From the NCBI RefSeq assembly GCF_032062135.1, contig NC_092860.1, forward strand, positions 71,604,706 to 71,668,705: a stretch of 64,000 bases of DNA, given 5' to 3'. Source of the stretch: Pyxicephalus adspersus (Eukaryota; Chordata; Amphibia; Anura; Pyxicephalidae). This document shows, in pieces, positions 11,683 to 22,785 of the stretch. Under the pieces are notes generated by a model. It saw only the letters and a list, made by a program, of their open reading frames with translations, ran no database searches and was not told the DNA's origin. Each line of letters starts with the position of its first letter. Position 1 is the stretch's first letter. Both the position numbers and the translations under genes were made by a program.

Positions 11683-13312
11683 CATGGCGCAAGGAAGGAG
11701 GAGGCCGGGTCCTAAGAGAGCGGGTAAGGAAGCAGTCTTAGCCCGCTATTTCACCCCGCAGGGCTCGTCCGCCCCAACGCACGTGGCGCCCAACATGGCG
11801 TCGGCCCCCGCTCCTCTCCCTCTTCCTCCTCCAGTGTAGGAGCCTCTGCAGCAGAGCCTGCAAGCTCCATGTCTCCCTTGCCTGCTACTCCAGGGTGTCC
11901 AGCTGTGTTTGCAGATGGCTCCCGGGATTCTGCCTCCCCAGAGCCTAACATTACTCTCGCTGCACATCAGCTATCTGTCTCCCAGGCCATGCTGCAGGAA
12001 CTTTTTGCTGCACTACCCACAAAGAGTGATTTGGAAAATATATTGGCCAGGCTGGAACGCTCCATACGTGCGGATTTGGAAGCAGTTAAGCAAAAGGTGT
12101 CAGCAGTTGATACTACCGTGTTTCCTTCTCCGGGGGCAGAGCTGATGATTGTAGAGAGAGATGTGAAGGGAGGGCACACTGAGCCTGTCACATCTCTCCT
12201 TCTCAAATGATCGTGGTGGGGGGAGGAGAAAAGAGAGGACGCTGAGGATGCCACACCTCCCCTCCAGTGCAGTGCAGAACTGATTGTGCTGGGGGGAGTG
12301 AAGGGAGAACAGCGTGGATAAGGCTGTCCCATCTCTCTTCCAGAGCACAGTGATGCAGGACTGATTGGTGAGGGGGGGGGGGCGGAGGGTAGAAGAGGGA
12401 GGACACAGCACACAGCTTACTTACAGAGTTACCATGATGTCACAGAATGTGATAACGTTTGAAATAAATGTTCATTTTTTTGCGGTTTGTTGTTCTCAAA
12501 ATATAGGCCCTACCTGAAAATAAGCCCTAGGACATTGCTTGGAGAAAAAAATAATATAAGACAGTGTCTTATTTTCGGGGAAACACGGTAGCGCAATAGC
12601 AATGGAATCTTCTGCTAGTGCTATGCAACCCTCTGTGACCACCCTATAATCTGATATGGGCCATGTTAAATCACAGCTTACCTCCTTACTGCTCCGCACT
12701 GACGACTTGGAAAATCGCAGCAGGAGAAATAATATACGCCTCAGGGGGATCCCTAATGCGACGGATAATGCTGACCTACATGCCACTGTGACTACCATTT
12801 TCAACATGCTTCTTGACCGCCCATTAGATACGGCCATTGAAATTGACCGGGTGCACAGAGTGCGCAGTGTTCGTGACCGCAGCTCAAATTTACCCAATGA
12901 TGTGTTATGCCGGGTTCACTACTACACTTTAAGGGAGGAGATAATGAGAAAAGTGTAGCGATTAGGTCCTGTGGACTTTGATGGTGCCAGTATACAGGTA
13001 TTGCCAGGTGTTCTCCGCCCACTACTGGAATTGATTCGTTCCACGGGGGCATTTTACAGATGGGGCCACCCATTCCATGTATTAGTGACGAAAGGAGGAG
13101 AGTCATTTGCTCTACACCGCCATACACAGCTCCCTGTGTTATTTTCTATGCTAGGTGTGGACCCAATTGTAATTCCTAATTGGCTGGATTCTCCTACAGA
13201 AGAAGCGGCCTCTCTGCTACGGAACCGCAGGAGAGAATTTCCCCGGAGATCTGGGCGTGTTGCGACACAAGGAGAGAGGATCACACTGGGCCCTACGGCC
13301 AATGAACTTTAA
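11683..13312 (+). pseudogene. L1 ORF1 (RNA-binding chaperone protein), broken
   Basis: A candidate start at 11,683 opens a basic, proline-rich N-terminus (MAQGRRRPGPKRAG), followed by a frameshift near 11,835. A coiled-coil segment follows (LPTKSDLENILARLERSIRA, 12,018-12,077), then the 12.1-12.6 kb MITE. The RRM-like region resumes at about 12,656 with the hallmark LENRSRRNNIRLRGIP near 12,708-12,755, and the C-terminal domain runs to about 13,312 after a stop at 12,956. In L1 elements this trimeric protein coats the RNA and is needed for retrotransposition. This copy cannot make it. Confidence 0.8.
12116..12588. mobile_element. 473-bp MITE inserted in L1 ORF1, TA target site
   Basis: The ends are inverted repeats: CCGTGTTTCC on the left and GGAAACACGG on the right, with TA on both sides. 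The right end continues inward as the reverse complement of CCCCGAAAATAAGACA, a MITE terminus widespread in vertebrates. The interior (12,140-12,380) is three or four diverged copies of a G-rich unit of roughly 70 bp. Comparison with the duplicated ORF1 piece at 13.98-14.22 kb, which lacks it, shows the empty site exactly. Confidence 0.85.
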
Positions 13313-13894
13313 TTCTCACACTGTTGTGCCTGGTGACTATCTGGGTTTGTTGGTTTGTCCCCTTTGGGATCTGCTGACAAATTTAGCATTACCATTACAG
13401 CTTAGCTGATATATAACTTATGTTTAATGCAATTTTATTGTTGCTAATATGTTTTTTTTGGGGTCTATTTGCCTTGTTAGATGAGTACTCAGTGCCTGCC
13501 CACTGTTGATTTGATTCCTGCAGTAATGTTATGCTTTTTCTGCAAATGCACTTTTATTTTCGTTACTTTTTCTTGTTTGTATGTGGTACATTGTAATGCT
13601 AGAGTATGGCGAGTAATATGTTTTCTCACTAGCCTGAAGACATGTACTTATGGTGGATGCTCTTAAGATGTGCTCTGCAATGCAACCCCCTACCATGAGA
13701 ATCATATTCCTCCCATTGCGTTTTGAAATGTTTTCTGGGAATAATTAGGTAGTCTTGGAGGACTGGATTATCATGCTGCTGTAACTGCGCCAGTGTCTTT
13801 TAGGCCTTGGGGGGGTTGCCGGTTGTGGCCCCTTCTTATTTAGCTACTTAAATGGGCTTTTTTTTTTGATGCTATGGCAGGTCTGGCGACCTAA

Positions 13895-14320
13895 TGTACA
13901 ATTGATGGCTTGCTATGGGGTGACGGCCATATGATAATTGGCTGCTTAAGCTGTACTGTTCTGTGCCTTTGTAAGATGTTGGCCAGGCTGGAAGGCTCCA
14001 TACGTGCAGATAAGGAAACAGTTAAGCAAAAGGTGTCAGCAGTTGATACTAGAGTAATAGCCATGGATTCTTCTGATAGTGCTATGCAATCCTCTGCGAC
14101 CACCCTAGAATCTGATGTGGGCCATGTTAAATCACAGCTTACCTCCTTTCTGCTTCGCACTGATGACTTGGAAACTCGCAGTAGGAGAAATGATATATGC
14201 CTCAGGGGGATCCTTAATGTGCTCGCTATGGGGTGACAGCCACATGATGATGATTGGCTACTTTAACTGTGCTGTTTTGTGCCTTATTGCCCAGTGAAGC
14301 GCAGGGCTCTTGATGTGGTA
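13895..14320 (+). repeat. duplicated ORF1 fragment flanked by direct repeats
   Basis: Bases 13,977-14,220 repeat the ORF1 coiled coil and start of the RRM (RSIRAD, VKQKVSAVDT, GHVKSQLTSF, RSRRND) already present at 12.04-12.75 kb. On either side is a roughly 70-bp direct repeat (13,909-13,975 and 14,222-14,290), starting 'gctatggggtgac' and ending 'ctgtgcctt'. The fragment was therefore copied into the L1 spacer, splitting and duplicating that spacer sequence. Confidence 0.75.
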
Positions 14321-14898
14321 CATACAAAAGTACTCTTTTCCCTGATGTGGGTATCTTTTTTTTTTTTTACTAATATCGGTTGGCAGATTGATTGGTCCAG
14401 GGTAGGTGGTGCCTCAGACTTAACATAACCTATTGGGATTATCCCTGGGGCGGAGCGATGGGCACTGTTTGAGCCTGATTGCTTATTACTGATAGTGGCG
14501 TTGGGGGCGCCGCTGGCCGCGGACTACTCTGAATTATTAATTGTACACGGGTCTATACATAACTAAATGTTTGATGTATGTTTTTAAGGATAGATGTGCT
14601 ACCCTAGTTGGTTTTCTCCCTGTTTCTGAATTACCAGGGGAAGCAATGTTGATTTATTATTATATTGACCTCTATCTGAGTCTGCACTATAGGCGGATCT
14701 TGAAACGTTGGTTAATAAAATAGTTGCGGTGGAGGCTGGTGGAGCCATGCCTCTGTCAAGTTCCACTACCCCCACTAGTCTGCTCCTCTCCCTAGTGGTT
14801 AGGAGCTAGGTACTGATTCGTAATAATACTACCGGGTGGGCTTCGGCTGCTTGACCGGAGCACTTTCCACCTCCCTATCTCTATTCACTCCTTCTCTT

Positions 14899-15024
14899 CT
14901 TCCCCCCCCCCCCCCCTTTCTTATTTTACTCAACTATATCTGTTTCCTCTCTTCCCTCCCCCCCCCTTTTTTCTTCTTTTTAATTTTCTTTCTTTTTCCT
15001 CTCTGGTCCTCCCCTCTTTTCTTG
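14899..15024. repeat. C/T-rich low-complexity spacer of L1
   Basis: Runs of C and T lie just before ORF2. They are part of the L1 inter-ORF region, and the proline/phenylalanine-rich frame over them is an artefact. Confidence 0.8.
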
Positions 15025-15129
15025 CCCCTCCCCACACTTTTGAGTGGTCCTGAACCTAACCTTAGCTCCCGTGTCCTCCCCTCCCCCTTTCTTTGTTTTT
15101 CCTTTGATTGCAGTGGAAGTATAAGATAG

Positions 15130-18100
15130 TTGACAGACTACTTCAGCGCCTACATGTCACTAAAAATCACATCTATTAATGCGAAAGGTCTCAATTCCCT
15201 GACCAAACGCTCAGTGGTGTTGAATTCCCTCAATAGCTCAAAATGTCAGATAGCGTTTACACAGGAAACGCATTTCCGTCACGATAAGATACCGTCACTT
15301 AGGAACCGTCGATTTCAGACAGCATATTATGGCTCATCCCCTGACTCTAAGTCCAAGGGTGTTAGCGTATTGATTGATAAATTCCTCCCCTGGACGTTAG
15401 TTACTTTGAAGGTTGACCCTGAGGGGCGGTACCTCCTAGTTAAGGGGAAGATCCACACTAGATTGTTTACCCTGGCTAACTTGTACCTCCCTAATACTAA
15501 CCAAGTGTCTTTTTTGGAGGAGTTTCTTGAGGTTGCTGATGTGTTTGCAGAGGGAGTTTTGGTAATAGGGGGCGATTTTAACTTAGCATTGGACCCTGCC
15601 TACGATGTTTCTAGAGGGGCTTCCCACCTCCCTTGTTCTGTCTTACGACGCCTGAAAAGCCTCTTGCACCTCCAGCAGCTAACTGACATCTGGAGACTAC
15701 AGCACCCTAGCGAGCGTGACTACACTTTCTTATTCCCCTGTCCACAAAACTTACTCGCGCATAGATTTTTTTTCTGGTCAAACACGATGCAATCTCCCAA
15801 GTACAAAGTACAGAGATAGGGAATATGACATCCTCTGATCATGCACCGATTTCAAAGACGATATTATCTGATGTTTCCCCCCCCTAGGGACGGTTCTTGG
15901 TGTCTGAATGAATCTCTTTTATCCTCTGGCAACTTTGGGACTCATTTGGAAAGAGAGATATCGGCCTTCTTCGATAGGAATGAAGCGTCTGTCTCTAGCC
16001 CACTGAATGTATGGGAAGCCCATAAATGCTATGTGTGCGGTCTGTTAATCCAGCAAGGCCAAAGGGTTAAAATAGAACGGCAACAGCTGCTGCAGCAGCT
16101 GCTTCAGGATCTGTATGCTCTTGAGACTAGACATAAACGTGGCCACTCCCCAGACACAGAGGCACAATTAGTGGAACTGAGAGGGAGAATAAATATGCAG
16201 TTCTGTTTCCAAGCAAAGTCCCAACTAGACAAATGCAGGGCGTTCTTCTATAATAACAAATGTGGAAAAGAGCGTGCCATAAGAGCCAAAAGGGCCCGTA
16301 CCTTTATTCCTTGCATCCGGTCAAGTGCTGGTACCCTTCTGCATCGTTCTCAGGATAGAGCTGATGCCTTTAAGGAATTCTACTCCAAGCTTTATAATTA
16401 AGGGGAAACCCTGAGACGGGTCCCTTAGACGCAGTTGGGACAAGTATACAGGAATACCTAGCGGCCTCCGGCATCCCTAAGATTCCGGAAGAGGCCCTGG
16501 CAGCTTTAGATGCTCCTGTTACTTCAGCAGAGTTACAAGCAGCTGTAACGAAAGCACCCACAGGTAATGCCCCAGACCCCAACGGGTTTACCCTAGCCTA
16601 CTAAAAGCGTTTTCTTCCTCAACTCTCTGGCCCCTTTTTGACGGCCTTCAACGCACTTTCTCAGGAACACCCACTACCTGCTGACTCCTCCAGGGCCCAT
16701 ATCACAGTCATCCTGAAACCAGACAAAGATGCTACGTTGTGTGCAAACTATCGCCCGATATCGCTTTTGAATTGTGATACTAAGCTTTTTTCTAGCATCT
16801 TGGCGCGAAGGCTAACACCCATCCTTCACCGCCTTATCCATTCAGACCAGAGTGGTTTCCTCCCATTTAGAGAAGCAAGGGATAACACTACTAGCACGCT
16901 GAACTTGATCCACCACGTGACTGTATACAAAATTCCTTCAATGATCTTCTTGGCATACCCCGAAAAAGCATTCGATTGCATGAACTGGACCGTTCTCTAT
17001 TGCAAATATCACAAGACAGGGATGCCCGTTGTCTCCCTGACTCTTTATTCTGCTCCTTGAATCCTTGCTAGGCCATATTCGCAAGAATCCAGATATTAAG
17101 GGTGTTAGGGTAGGTTCCATTGATCACAAAGTGGCTGCATATGCGGACGATCTTCTCTTTTATATTACTGTTGCCCAGGTGACCCTTCCCAACTTACTAC
17201 TAGAGTTGCGTCGTTATGCTCAGTTCTCCGACTATAAAATCAATCTCCAAAAATCAGAGGTGTTGGACATTAACTTACCACCTGAGACACGGAAAGCGTT
17301 AGCACCCTCCTTCCCGTTTAAATGGGCTTGAGGTTTTGTCAGATACCTGGGCACTAATATCCCTGCTGACCTTAGAAGAGTAGTAGAACTGAACTTTGTA
17401 CCACTACTTAACGTCATACACAGCGATCTCCAGCGATGGCGACAACAGACCTTTTGTTGATTTTGCCGATGCAATATCCTAAAAATGAACATTATGCCAC
17501 GTCTTCTCTACTTACTGCAAACGTTACCTGTACGTATTCCTCTTCATTTGCTGCATAAAATTCGCTCTGAATTCCTGAGATTCGTTTGGAACACTGAAAC
17601 ACCTCGTCTTAACAAATTCATTCTTCGACTTCCAAAGGATCAAGGGGGGTTGGCTTTCCCGGACCCAGTAATGTACCACAGGGCGGTACATCTGACCCCT
17701 TTTGGTAGACTGGTGCAGACACGACAGCTTTAAGGGATGGGTGACCCTGGAGGACGCGCAGTCCCTTATAATGCTAAGTGTAGCGGCATGGTCCCCAGTT
17801 GAGGACACGGGCGCCCTACACCGACATCCTCTGATAGGAGGGACGCTTAGAGTAGTAGCGAGGTATTTCCGCACAGAAGGAATTACTGTGTTCCCCTCCC
17901 CTATGTCCTCTATTCTAGGTCACCCCACGTTTCCGACTAGCAGGAGAGACCCAGCGTATAAGATCTGGATTGAGAGCGTTGTCCATCGGGCTATCTATTT
18001 CCTACACCATTCCCTCTGGTCAACTACGGACCAGCTCCAAGCAGACCATTCCCTTCCGAGTCTGGGTATCTGGAGGACAATACAATTCGGACACTTTATT

Positions 18101-18281
18101 AAGTCACTGCCAACTGCCTACTGTGCAGCAATGGTTGACCAGGGTAAATGATATTCAATATATGGAGGAGCTTATGAGTGCAGAGGACCGTTCTACACGT
18201 AGACCAATACGTACCTGGTATTTTTGGGATGAATTTAAGACTACTGCAGATTATTTGCGGCTGCTCCGCCCACTACCGTGA
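15130..18281 (+). pseudogene. L1 ORF2 (endonuclease-reverse transcriptase), broken
   Basis: The apurinic-type endonuclease domain is clear at 15,151-15,819 (INAKGLNSLTKRS, FTQETHF, VIGGDFNLALDP). After a frameshift the linker runs 15,841-16,401. The RT starts near 16,690 (TVILKPDKDA, YRPISLLNCDTKLFS, DQSGFL) and continues with YPEKAFDCMNW near 16,960 and the catalytic box YADDLLFY near 17,140. Sequence just before the box is deleted or shifted. C-terminal pieces follow at 17,485-17,733 and 17,702-18,281. At least five frame breaks make it non-functional. This enzyme normally nicks target DNA and primes reverse transcription of L1 RNA. Confidence 0.88.
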
Positions 18282-18688
18282 GATTATGGCGCCTCCACTG
18301 CTTATCAAGCCCCCCCCCCCGGCCCTCCCTCCCACCCTCTTTTCCTTTTTCTGTCCCTTGCCAGCCCCTCCCCCCCTCCTTTTTTTTTTCTTCTCTTTCT
18401 TCCCTCTCTTTTTCTCTACTTCTTAATATAAAATCATTAACCAATGAAACCTGATAGAAGATTGCTTTACTGTTACAACCGGAGTATTATTGTGTGCATA
18501 TAATTTTTTTTTTTTCTTCTTGTCATAACGTGGCATACTGTATGTTATCTCTAAGTCATTAGATATGAATATTTCTATAAAACTGTATGCCCCTTCATGT
18601 TTTTGTTTGATATTGTCTTTTGTATTTACCAGTTTGAGTTATGTATATGTCTGTTTTTATTGGTTGCTAATAAAAAATAAATAAAAAA

Positions 18689-18703
18689 AAACAAACAGAT
18701 CAG
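18689..18703 (+). repeat. right target-site duplication of the L1
   Basis: AAACAAACAGATCAG, the partner of 11,560-11,574. It overlaps the A-rich tail, so the exact boundary is uncertain by a few bases. Confidence 0.75.
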
Positions 18704-19647
18704 ACATCTTTGGGGTATCCCACTGTAAAAGTAGACATAGCGAACATCAAAAAAAAAAAAAGGGGGCAACAATGGGAGAGCACAACGTGTATTTGGTAGG
18801 TTATAAAATGCAGGTCTTTCTAAAAGGTTAATAATATGATGATAGGGTTTTCTGGCTTTGTGTTTATTTTGCAAAATGGAATCATTTATCATATCTCCTG
18901 TAATACTTCTGTTTGCCCGCACTGCACATACTTGTCCTGGTACAAGGATCAGTGGTAGGTAAGACAACCAAGTAATCTGGAAGTTTTCCACACTCAATTC
19001 TTTCATAGTTACATCACTGTTACACCTCTACAGTATGTTCCTATGTCACTGAATCCATCTTCTACAGTGGTTTAGCTCATTGGCACTGCAGCCTTTTCTA
19101 ATATATCTAATATAACAAAAACTCAGTTGCCTTAAGAGTTGTGCTTTTTAATGCTAAGAGTACAATCCCATCAAAACCATCATTCTAGAATTATATTTTT
19201 CTAGAATTCTTTTTTTTCATCTCAGTTTTTAATGTGTTGTATTACTTATTTTCACTCCATTATTTTTATTGCAGTGCTTACTAACCTTGTAATTAATGTT
19301 TTTTTTTTTAATTTGTATCATACACTGATGTGATGTGAAATGTGGAAATCTCATATAATTGGTGATGTGGGCAAAGATTAGCTTTACATGTGCGTGTCTT
19401 ACAAAGCGGATTGTCAGTTATCACTTGCTGCAGAGGAGTGCTAAAGTCATTTATTTCATGGCCACAATTGGCTGTTAAGAAGCACCAGGTGAAATTGCCT
19501 CTTTGATTGCCAGTCATGGAAGCTTAGTCAATAATGGTTAGTTAAGCAGCAGGAGAGGTTTCTGGAATCATCGCTGGAAACTTTCAAAGCTAGAAATCCC
19601 AAGACATTTACAGAGTATTCAGAGCTGAGCACTGACTGGACTTGAGT

Positions 19648-19873
19648 ATGGGGAATGCCAGCCTCAAAAAAGAAAAAGACAATGACTGCCAGCCTTTTGC
19701 CTCTAAAATCTCAATGTATAGCTCCTATCCTAAGAAATGGGGCAGGAACTTTGTTTTGGAAAATGAGCTTTTGACATTTCGCATTTTTTCTGCATTACAA
19801 AAAAAAACTGGCAGCAGCTTTCAGTATAATGGTAGTCATTCCTGTCCCAACTCTGTGTTTGCCTCTTTTGCAG
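19648..19873 (+). CDS. arhgef18: ARHGEF18 possible alternative first exon extension
   Basis: The reading frame of the next exon stays open backwards for 75 codons past its internal acceptor to an ATG at 19,648. An in-frame stop lies at 19,633. The ATG has a favourable context (A at -3, G at +4). The extra peptide begins MGNASLKKEK, has no known domain and would give a protein of 1,097 residues. The Gly-2 start resembles some N-myristoylated proteins, but Leu at position 6 is unfavourable. It could equally be the 5' UTR of the short transcript whose protein starts at 19,948. Confidence 0.4.
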
Positions 19874-20012
19874 CCTCATTAAAGGATCATCCTCGCATTG
19901 CTATTATAGGTCTGGATGGAGCTCAAGTGCAGGGGCGGGGGCTCGGAATGACTGTCACTAATAGAGGAAATTCAAGAGTGGAAATACAAACAACGGCAGG
20001 CGGTAGAACCAG
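19874..20012 (+). CDS. arhgef18: ARHGEF18 exon with conserved internal start (MTV...)
   Basis: The strong acceptor CTGTGTTTGCCTCTTTTGCAG opens this exon for the long isoform; it is entered one base into a codon. It encodes (A)SLKDHPR... and then GMTVTNRG, aligning with mammalian ARHGEF18 SLKEHPR...GMTVSQKG. The Met codon at 19,948 corresponds to the start of the mammalian short isoform and is residue 1 in the numbering used below. Donor CCAG|GTAAGC leaves two bases of a codon. The exon thus serves as an internal exon in the long form and probably as part of the first exon in the short form. Confidence 0.88.
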
Positions 20013-20491
20013 GTAAGCACTAACTGTTTTTCATTTAATATTCATGCTTTTCTTTTCTAGTATGGAATAACATTTTCTAAAACAAAATGATACAGAATAT
20101 TTGAAAATATAGACTGCTTTAACAACTCTTTTGTTTTTGCCATATTAATTTGGCTTAAGGAACCACATGGATTTGGGATGACAGTCACCCTGTCTAGTTG
20201 GGTAGCAAATGTCCCTACTGCCAAAGGAATGACAACAGCATTTGGATGGAATCTCAATCAAAGCACTGATTTGTTGAGGGCAGTTATTTATTTATATAAT
20301 GTGTGTGTATGAGGCTTTAAGAGGCTTCATTATATTCTAGTGCCCCATTTGCTTTTTATAGACTGATTTGTAAAATCTCTGTATTTGAACAAAGTCTCTC
20401 CCATTTTCTCTTTAAACCTCATATTATTAAGTACACATACCACATTACAAGTGTTTTGCACTATTAAAAAATGTTTTTTTTTTTTTTTTAG

Positions 20492-20604
20492 TTCTACAAC
20501 ATCAGATATGGATGAATTAGACTCAAATATTAGCAAACAAAAGATATTCACAGAAGACAATTTGTCTTTGGCCCCCTCAAGTACAGAGTCTTTATTTGTG
20601 GAAG
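20492..20604 (+). CDS. arhgef18: ARHGEF18 exon, acidic/serine-rich N-terminal region
   Basis: The acceptor is a long T tract plus AG, the donor GAAG|GTAATG. The exon is entered after two codon bases and left after one. It encodes TSDMDELDSNISKQ and DNLSLAPSSTESLFVE (about residues 22-59), matching the human DDSLSLTSPNTESIFVE block. No catalytic motif is present; it is the region before the DH domain. Confidence 0.93.
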
Positions 20605-21022
20605 GTAATGTTAATAAAAATGGTATTGTTCTGTTTTTCTCCCATCTCACACACTGCTTTCACATTTTCATATGTCTATATGTTATATACTTTTTGTTAC
20701 AAGATACCACACTCTACAGGATTTTGTCTTCAGTGTGAAAAAGCTAAGACTTAGCCTTTGTTTGTAGTAATACAAATAACAAATACAGCTATTTCTGAAA
20801 AGGACCTATTTTTTGCAATAACTTTTGCATTGAAGATATATATATATATATATATTTTTTATTTTACAAACAAGGCTTTCTTTTGGCCCTATTGTGAGTT
20901 TTTCTTTGTATGTGTATGCAATTCAAAACAAATAAATTCTTTATTTGCTTATGTCTTCAGTGATTTAAACTATGCATTGTTAGTGTAGATAAAGTTGTAC
21001 ATATTATTGTGTAATCTGTCTT

Positions 21023-21053
<31 letters not shown>

Positions 21054-22293
21054 TTCATTTTTTTTATTCTCCTACAAAGACCTGCAGGAAAATACAAATG
21101 GCAAAATGTGGTATTTTTTTAATTTCAGTTTACATATTATATCACACAAATATATAACACAAAAAAATATATAAAAATATAAATAGTGAGTAAGGATGTT
21201 TTTTCAAGATGAAGTAGTAGAAGAAGCTGTGGTTTTTTGGCAGTAAATATATTGATGTCAAAGTAGTTAGTACATCAAAAACAATAGATAAATAATGTAG
21301 TATACAACACATGGGATTGGTCATCCCCATTAGTACTTCCTGTGCTAAGTGACCAGTGGACTAAACTAATTAGATCCCTATGTGTTCATAGTCATTTTAA
21401 ACATTTCTTGGCCCCACCCGTTTTGTCATGTGGCTTCGTTCGTTGGAAATATTCTCACATGGTGAGAGCCTTAGAGTGAGTAAATCTCCTTAAGATGGAG
21501 AGGAAATTGGGAGAATAGCTGCTGAGAGGCTATTCATGTGTAGGTGGCAGTAATTGCAGTAAAGAAAACAGTAAGAAATGCTTGTGGTACAGATTTTTTT
21601 CTGCAGGAAAATAGTGTAATTAATCAAGAAAGTACACAGAACTAGTGCATTTAAAAGATAACATTTTCCTTGTGTCAGTATATTATTTTTTTTTACCTTC
21701 AACATATAAAAAGCAACTTTTGTAAGGTACCTAAAGAATATGCTTTGACAACTGAGGTCAGTGGGTACCAAGCAAAATGATGCCTAGGTTTACTCATAAT
21801 ATATGACATATATAATATATTTTTCTTAATTACTGCACAAAGTTAACATTTAACATCTCTAAGTTCAGATCCACTTAAAAAATTGATGTTCCTTCTGTGG
21901 GATTCCTGTAGAGCTATACTCTAAAATTTCAGTAATCATGTTTAATGTATTACTTTGTAGACATGTATTACTAATTTATGTACTGCTTTTGTAATTGTAT
22001 GTTTTTGTTAAGTAGTTTTACGTTTGACTCTCTCTCTTTGATCTTCTATTAATCTTTTTAGGATTCTAAAACTGCAGGATTTTTTGCCAGTATTTCTTTC
22101 GAGTTGCAAATAATGTCATTAGTTTCAAAGGTTTATCATCTCGCAAAGAAACATTGATACATTATTATTTTTTTTTTACAAAGAATTGCTAAATATACCA
22201 TTGCTATTTTTTTCTAAATGTTATGAAGAATGGAGGTTTTTTGATAAATTTCACTTTAAAATATAAGTTTCAATTTTTTTGTTTCTTTTTTAG
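20605..22293. other. ARHGEF18 intron, low complexity only
   Basis: It contains a short (TA)n at 20,837-20,855 and a poly-A run at 21,027-21,052. No other gene or transposon recognised. Confidence 0.6.
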
Positions 22294-22434
22294 AAGCATT
22301 TTATTCCTCTGTAAGATCTGAACTAGAAACTGATGCTGTTGAGCTTGAGACTGAGTCTTGGAGCAGTTCAGTAGAACCTCCATTTGCTAAAAAACAGAAG
22401 AAAGAGGTTATCAAAAGGCAGGATGTCATTTATG
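22294..22434 (+). CDS. arhgef18: ARHGEF18 exon, pre-DH segment and start of DH
   Basis: Acceptor TTTGTTTCTTTTTTAG, donor TATG|GTGAGA. It encodes residues about 60-106: AFYSSVRSELETDAVELE, ESWSSSVEP, then KKQKKEVIKRQDVIY. The ESWS...KKQK...KRQDVIYEL signature is shared by the Lbc-type RhoGEFs (AKAP13, ARHGEF2, ARHGEF18, ARHGEF28). The DH domain, which catalyses GDP-GTP exchange on RhoA, begins at the end of this exon. Confidence 0.96.
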
Positions 22435-22537
22435 GTGAGAACACAATTGTCTCCTGGTTGAATTTCTTATTTCATTCAAAATGTTTTTATTTATTTTTTG
22501 GGGGGCATTATGTATTTTTTATGTTTGCTAATTTCAG

Positions 22538-22785
22538 AACTAATGCAGACAGAGATGCATCATGTACGGACGCTTAAAATAATGTTGAAAGTTTATTGCC
22601 GAGCCCTTAGAGAAGAACTGCATTGGAATAAAGAAATCAATCACATTTTGCCCTGTGTGGATGAACTCTTGGAGTTGCATGGCCAGTTCTTGAGTCGATT
22701 TAAAGAGCGGCGCAAAGAATCCTTAGAAGAGGGAAGTGATCGGAATTACATCATACAAAAAATTGGAGACATTCTTGTACAACAG
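22538..22785 (+). CDS. arhgef18: ARHGEF18 exon, DH domain CR1
   Basis: Acceptor TTTGCTAATTTCAG, donor CAACAG|GTAGAA. It encodes residues about 107-189, beginning [17 protein letters not shown] (conserved region 1 of the DH fold, which contacts the GTPase switch regions), followed by [36 protein letters not shown] and DILVQQ. Nearly residue-for-residue like human ARHGEF18. Confidence 0.97.

Larger units (their letters stand above)
11575..18688 (+). mobile_element. near-full-length L1 retrotransposon, inactive
   Basis: The element runs from a GC-rich 5' leader through ORF1 and ORF2 to a C/T-rich 3' region and a terminal A-rich tail (near 18,668-18,692). A 15-bp target-site duplication brackets it. 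It sits in sense orientation in the ARHGEF18 intron between 11,047 and 19,874. Both reading frames are broken by stops and frameshifts, and a MITE of 473 bp interrupts ORF1. Length without the MITE is about 6.6 kb, as expected for a full L1. A duplicated ORF1 piece lies in the spacer between ORF1 and ORF2. Confidence 0.88.

Noticed and set aside
11746..13302. Minus-strand frames in the L1 ORF1 region
   Set aside because: Antisense shadows of GC-rich L1 coding sequence and the MITE, without recognisable domains.
19800..19873. Apparent similarity of SHSCPNSVFASFA to the human GPSSCPLCGKPFLSS finger
   Set aside because: The strong acceptor at 19,874 and the perfect phase match to the exon at 11,047 place this stretch in the intron of the long form. 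Only one cysteine matches, so the likeness is probably chance.
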